The translations under genes were made by a program, and so were the position numbers. Positions 22,681 through 25,934 of a stretch of 25,934 nucleotides of DNA are shown piece after piece. A model generated the notes under the pieces. That model saw nothing but the letters and a program-made list of their open reading frames with translations, was not told where the DNA came from and ran no database searches. Source of the DNA: a virus; IMG/VR virus record IMGVR_UViG_3300006738_004506, positions 1 to 25,934 of that record. The stretch is one strand, 5' to 3'. Position 1 is the stretch's first letter; each line of letters begins with the position of its first letter.

Positions 22681-23720
22681 ATATTGACCTAAACACTGTC
22701 TGGAATAACTGTACATTAGTGTATAATCCCGCGAGCCCTGATAAAAGTTCGCCCGAAGAGTTATTGCTAAGGGGATCATACGCATGGGCTTCGTTTCTAC
22801 AAAAAATTAGAATGAATAACGGCGTAATCTCTAATAATGTTTGGTATGATGCGGTTAAAGATGTATGTTTTGGCGCAGATCTTACTTGGTTAAACGAGAA
22901 CCCACATAAGTCTTCTTTTATATGCAGTAGAGAATCTTTTTTAGATTCGGACAGATATGGAAAAAACTGTTTCACAAGACCATCGGGAAGAGAGCCGGCT
23001 AATTTACCACCATCTCATTGGCTCTACCGTGATATCATTACAGATATAAAGCGCCCTTCGGAAAACTCTGTATCCAGAGTGCTGGTTATTGGCGCTGGAC
23101 CATCTACTAAGGAAAATATTGATAAAATCAATTTTGAAGAATACGACAAGATTATATCTTGTAACCATTTTTTTATCTCTGATATATTAGGGGAAAATAA
23201 AAACAAGGTTGATTATGCTATCTTGGGAAGAGAGGTGGATTTATCTAGAAACAATAAGGACTTGCATAATTTTTTAAAGAATAGTGATACAAAGATTGTG
23301 TTTGAGACAGTAAACGATGGCTCGATGGAAAGAGACATTGCGACCCAGAGTGAATTTGTTAAAGAATATGCATCGCGAGTTAACTATGTTAATTTTAGGT
23401 ATAGGAGTAAGCTCGGATCTGCCCCGCGCTTGGTTATTTTGGCTTCGTACCTGCAACCGAGTTCAATTGATATTGTCGGGATGGATGGAAAATCAGAGAA
23501 TACAAAATTAGGAGACCTTCATAATCACGCATTCCAGAAAAATAAAAGATATAATCAGGCTACTGCCGGGTATCATTTGTGCAAAAGACAGTATGTTGAA
23601 TTTTGGGATTATGTCGCTAATGTTCTTTCTGCCGGCGGAAAGATAAAATTCAACAACCTAGGGGAGGGACACGAAATGAACCAATCATCTGAAATAACTA
23701 AAACAGGGATATTTAAATGA
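22677..23720 (+). CDS. DUF115/GT42-like putative sugar transferase
   Basis: 347 residues. The first about 125 residues are unrecognised (contains ASPDKSSPEELLLRGSYAW). VLVIGAGPSTKENIDKI, then DKIISCNHFFISDIL, forms a Rossmann-type loop and following strand as in DUF115 (MptE-like) and GT42 sialyltransferase families, where the G-GPS loop binds the nucleotide. APRLVILASYLQPSSIDIVGMDG corresponds to the later SG..A..LG..EIYLIGMD segment. It follows NeuB copy 2 and could be the second nonulosonic acid transferase alongside the gene at 17617. Family assignment is from motif shape only. Confidence 0.5.
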   Translation: MNIDLNTVWNNCTLVYNPASPDKSSPEELLLRGSYAWASFLQKIRMNNGVISNNVWYDAVKDVCFGADLTWLNENPHKSSFICSRESFLDSDRYGKNCFTRPSGREPANLPPSHWLYRDIITDIKRPSENSVSRVLVIGAGPSTKENIDKINFEEYDKIISCNHFFISDILGENKNKVDYAILGREVDLSRNNKDLHNFLKNSDTKIVFETVNDGSMERDIATQSEFVKEYASRVNYVNFRYRSKLGSAPRLVILASYLQPSSIDIVGMDGKSENTKLGDLHNHAFQKNKRYNQATAGYHLCKRQYVEFWDYVANVLSAGGKIKFNNLGEGHEMNQSSEITKTGIFK

Positions 23721-24673
23721 GTGTTTTTACTCCCCTCGAACTCATCATGTTCCAGACTCATAATGGAGTTTTTAGCAGGCTAGACTTAGTTGTCCGTTAT
23801 CTTTATTTAGAAGGGCTATACGGAGAAAAGGATTTCAAGGAGTGTCTTGATTTATATGAAAAAATGCAGCTTCAGCGCGCAGGAACAACATACCATATCA
23901 GTGGACGTCCGTGTAAGGAAGAATTCGAGATATTATCTGAAAGCTTTAAAGCCAGTGGGTATTTAGATGAATTCCCTCTGTTGGTTAATGAGGCTGGACA
24001 TCTCATAAACTCTTCACACCGAGCCGCATGTTCTTTATATTTTGAAATAGAAAAGTTGCCATATGAAATAGTGAAAGACTGGCGATCGGCCATTGTAAAT
24101 AAGAAAGCACAAAAAAAGACATATCTAGAGTACGGGAATGCTTGGTTTGAAGAGAATGATTTTTCAAAAGAAGAGATGAATATTATTCATACTAAGAGGA
24201 AAGAATTATTTCTATCGGTTGGGCACTGTTTTATTTTTGTTCTGTGGGATCCCGCAAAAGATGTTTATAAAGAGATTACAAAGGACATAGAAAAAGACTT
24301 TGAAATTTTAAAAGTTAGCGACTTCGAAATCAAAGATAAACAAAAATATGTAGAACTCGGGCTAGAACTTTATAAACCAGATGATATTCGAGAGTGGAAA
24401 CTAAAAGAGAAGTTTGAGAACATGGGCTCTTATAAGAATATTCGCATTATATATGCCCATAGATGGACACCAACATTCCGAAATAAAACACAGGAACCAA
24501 ATAAGATACTTTGTAAAGAGGTCGAAAAGGTTAAAAAACACATTAGAGAAACATACAAAGAGAACATCCCAGATTACTACTTTGATAACATAGTACATGC
24601 TGGTGACAACTTCGACCATACATCACAGATGATCGAAACAATTAAAAATTTTGAAAAACAAAATGAAAGTTAA
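23717..24673 (+). CDS. Unknown two-part protein: ParB-like N-terminus, NDPK-like C-terminus
   Basis: 318 residues. Residues about 85-125 (FPLLVNEAGHLINSSHRAACSLYF) resemble the ParB/Srx-type GxHRxxA strand-helix motif, here with His101-Arg102. From about 165 the order of elements recalls nucleoside diphosphate kinase: strand CFIFVLWDPA (cf. IIKPDA), helix, strand FEILKVSDFEI, helix KEVEKVKKHIRETY, and DNIVHAGDN with His294, which lines up with the NxxHGSDS segment carrying the phospho-histidine of NDPK. Identity is very low, so this is a fold hypothesis. It sits after the transferase, coupled by ATGA, and may phosphorylate or handle a nucleotide sugar. No known name. Confidence 0.45.
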   Translation: MSVFTPLELIMFQTHNGVFSRLDLVVRYLYLEGLYGEKDFKECLDLYEKMQLQRAGTTYHISGRPCKEEFEILSESFKASGYLDEFPLLVNEAGHLINSSHRAACSLYFEIEKLPYEIVKDWRSAIVNKKAQKKTYLEYGNAWFEENDFSKEEMNIIHTKRKELFLSVGHCFIFVLWDPAKDVYKEITKDIEKDFEILKVSDFEIKDKQKYVELGLELYKPDDIREWKLKEKFENMGSYKNIRIIYAHRWTPTFRNKTQEPNKILCKEVEKVKKHIRETYKENIPDYYFDNIVHAGDNFDHTSQMIETIKNFEKQNES

Positions 24674-25073
24674 CCACCTAACACAGTTTAAAGAATTTAT
24701 AACAGAGACACAACTTTCCCCAGATGATTTTTGTATAGTAGGGTCTGCTGTTTTGGCAACCCTGGGGATACGAGAGAATAATGATGTTGATTTTATCTGT
24801 CTTCGTCAAAATCGAGAAGAGATTAAAGAACTTTTAAATAAAAGAAAAGATAAATACAACAAAGTTGATCTCGTTAAAGAAGACTGGATTTTTTTCGATG
24901 AGAATTATACAGACGATATATTAATCAATAGTCAAGATAATCATTATAATGAATATGGGCTTAAATTTGTAAATATTGAACTGCTTTTCCGACGCAAGAG
25001 TGTCACTATGCGCAAAAAAGATAAGATGGATTTAGATAAGATAAGGGAATATATTGATAGAAGCGAGAATTGA
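24663..25073 (+). CDS. MNT-type minimal nucleotidyltransferase-like protein
   Basis: 136 residues from the ATG at 24663; an in-frame TTG at 24651 is possible. DFCIVGSAVLATLGIRENNDVDFI shows the GS...DxD pattern (Gly27-Ser28, Asp41, Asp43) of the polymerase-beta nucleotidyltransferase fold. The C-terminal LLFRRKSVTMRKKDKMDLDKI is basic. It might transfer a nucleotide to a sugar, tRNA or protein, or be a domain of a small antitoxin-like pair. Overlap of 11 bp with the previous gene and 20 bp with the next. Only the fold is supported. Confidence 0.55.
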   Translation: MKVNHLTQFKEFITETQLSPDDFCIVGSAVLATLGIRENNDVDFICLRQNREEIKELLNKRKDKYNKVDLVKEDWIFFDENYTDDILINSQDNHYNEYGLKFVNIELLFRRKSVTMRKKDKMDLDKIREYIDRSEN

Positions 25074-25548
25074 GGAAGTTATATTCGGGCCAGAGGAGAA
25101 TATTTCTGATTTTGTCATTGGTGAAATAAACAAAGCAAAAAACACAGTAGACATTATGGCTTTTTGGTTCACTTGGTTGCCAATTGCAGAGAGTGTTGTG
25201 ATGGCAAGCAAAAGAGGGGTAAAAGTAAAGATTATAGTTGATGAGCGCAGCGTCGAGAAAAAACAGAAAGATGTCCATAAAAATGAAATTGAAGTTGTAC
25301 CATATTTTTTAGATAATAATTTAAGAAATATGGTTAAAATATATAGCGGAGAGCTTTTACATTATAAGACTGTGCTAATAGATGATAACATTGTTTTAAA
25401 TGGGACATGTAATTTTTTTAACGGGTCTCTCAATCGCCACGAGGAACATTACATGAAAATTATAAGCAAAGAATTGAAATTAGTGTTTGATAAGCAATTC
25501 AATAAATTGTGGAATGAAAAATCTTATTTGGCAGAGGGAAAGAAATGA
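25054..25548 (+). CDS. Single-HKD phospholipase D-family protein
   Basis: 164 residues from TTG. LLHYKTVLIDDNIVLNGTCNF fits HxKx4Dx6G[ST]xN with His103, Lys105, Asp110 and Asn120; NTVDIMAFWFTW is the usual preceding strand. One HKD in a protein this size is the arrangement of Nuc-type endonucleases and mitochondrial-type PLDs, which dimerise to form the active site. No signal peptide is visible. It could cut DNA or RNA, or a phosphodiester in a glycan. Coupled by ATGA to the small gene after it. Confidence 0.82.
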   Translation: MIEARIEEVIFGPEENISDFVIGEINKAKNTVDIMAFWFTWLPIAESVVMASKRGVKVKIIVDERSVEKKQKDVHKNEIEVVPYFLDNNLRNMVKIYSGELLHYKTVLIDDNIVLNGTCNFFNGSLNRHEEHYMKIISKELKLVFDKQFNKLWNEKSYLAEGKK

Positions 25549-25684
25549 AGTCAGTCTACGGGGACGATTGCCTAACTTTTTTAACAGCCTCATCAGGAGA
25601 TTTAAAGTCAATATAGACGAGTATGAGAAGTTAGCCGGAAATATAAAACCATTAATGGATTTTTTAGTGAAAGTAGAATTATGA
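25545..25684 (+). pseudogene. Small gene split between two frames (possible -1 frameshift or indel)
   Basis: ATG at 25545 overlaps the PLD stop as ATGA with GAGGGAAAG in front, opening a frame (MKSVYGDDCLTFLTASSGDL) that ends at TAG 25614-25616. Another frame, -1 to it, ends at TGA 25682-25684, overlapping the HAD ATG at 25681 as ATGA, with plausible protein VNIDEYEKLAGNIKPLMDFL. A joined 46-aa product would fit the coupling on both sides. Slippery heptamers stand at T TTT TTA (25577-25583) and T TTA AAG (25601-25607); the first is also a T6 run where one missing T would explain the break. Programmed frameshift, mutation or sequencing error cannot be told apart here. No family recognised. Confidence 0.45.
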
Positions 25685-25934
25685 TTATTTACGTTGACAT
25701 AGATGAAACTATATGTTATCATGAGGATGAAGAGACCTCAAAAGCACGAGATTATACAAAAGCTATGCCCTATAAAGAACGTATACAAAAAATAAATAAC
25801 CTATACGACAATGGAAATACAATTGTATATTGGACAGCTAGAGGATCTGTTACTGGGCTAGACTGGACAGATTTGACGGCTGCGCAGCTAAAGAAGTGGG
25901 GAGCAAAACACCACGACCTTAAGCTTGGTAAACC
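25681..25934 (+). CDS. HAD-superfamily phosphatase, N-terminal part (runs off the window)
   Basis: 84 complete codons are present and the frame is open at the end. MIIYVDIDETICYHEDEE carries HAD motif I (Asp6, Asp8, Thr10: DxDxT). INNLYDNGNTIVYWTARGS holds motif II with the conserved Thr in WTARG. The later QLKKWGAKHHDLKLGK matches the small phosphatases found in capsule and polysaccharide clusters, which also end their first half in a helix then Asp-Lys segment. It would remove phosphate from a sugar or sugar-acid intermediate, for example the NeuB product of phosphorylated substrates (inference). Its ATG overlaps the previous stop as ATGA. Confidence 0.82.
   Translation, partial: MIIYVDIDETICYHEDEETSKARDYTKAMPYKERIQKINNLYDNGNTIVYWTARGSVTGLDWTDLTAAQLKKWGAKHHDLKLGK

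Overview
The window reads as a piece of a large tailed-phage genome (Caudoviricetes, possibly T4-like or jumbo), probably from an aquatic metagenome. The sequence shows repeat-built virion/fibre proteins, genes packed with 1-50 bp overlaps, a J-domain protein, a PIN-PhoH ATPase, an encoded tmRNA, a RecB/Cas4-like nuclease and a 1112-residue protein that appears to join a ligase-type domain to an HxGH nucleotidyltransferase. There is no rRNA, ribosomal protein or central metabolism gene. DNA is AT-rich by eye. TTG and GTG starts are frequent. The host is unknown, but a lipoprotein with MopE-type repeats and a VWA domain is a combination best known from Myxococcota/Bradymonadota-like bacteria, so a delta-type proteobacterial host is a reasonable guess.

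Layout. (1) 1-1503, + strand: the end of a fibre-like virion protein, a UUCG-loop terminator, a J-domain protein and a small unknown. (2) 1420-4398: a cassette of exported proteins. Three are on the minus strand (VWA/MopE lipoprotein, membrane-anchored protein, small probable secreted protein) and a divergent plus-strand gene encodes a trypsin-like protease lipoprotein. It looks like a moron-type insertion between virion genes. (3) 4414-9636, + strand: two small beta-rich virion-like proteins, a coiled-coil protein, the 1112-aa two-enzyme protein and an acidic helical protein. (4) 9637-10170: an RNA-only region with two sigma70-like promoters, an unexplained 57-nt G-free stretch closed by an inverted repeat, and a complete tmRNA (ssrA) with its own terminator and an unusual tag, ANDDFNMEMAA. 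(5) 10214-13041: PIN-PhoH, an HExxH metallopeptidase and a PD-(D/E)XK Fe-S nuclease. (6) 13054-25934 (runs off the end): a long collinear glycan cluster. It has two GT4 glycosyltransferases, a GT9-like protein, a split HldE-type cytidylyltransferase and kinase, two GT42/DUF115-like proteins, a sugar cupin, two NeuB-type synthases, two SDRs, a CMP-sugar-synthetase-like protein, a ParB-like/NDPK-like protein, a nucleotidyltransferase, a single-HKD phospholipase-D protein, a frame-broken small gene and a HAD phosphatase.

How it fits together (inference). The cluster in (6) could make and activate a nonulosonic acid and/or heptose-type sugar and transfer it, either to coat the virion or to change the surface of the infected cell. 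The exported cassette in (2) would act in the same envelope compartment, for example in superinfection exclusion. The tmRNA, J-domain protein and PhoH are plausible helpers of protein and RNA quality control during infection. The strongest candidates for undescribed biology are the G-free RNA locus at 9646-9746, the exported cassette, the duplicated SAF-less NeuB cluster with a split and order-reversed HldE, the ParB/NDPK-like protein, and the small gene at 25545-25684 whose two halves lie in different frames at a canonical slippery sequence.
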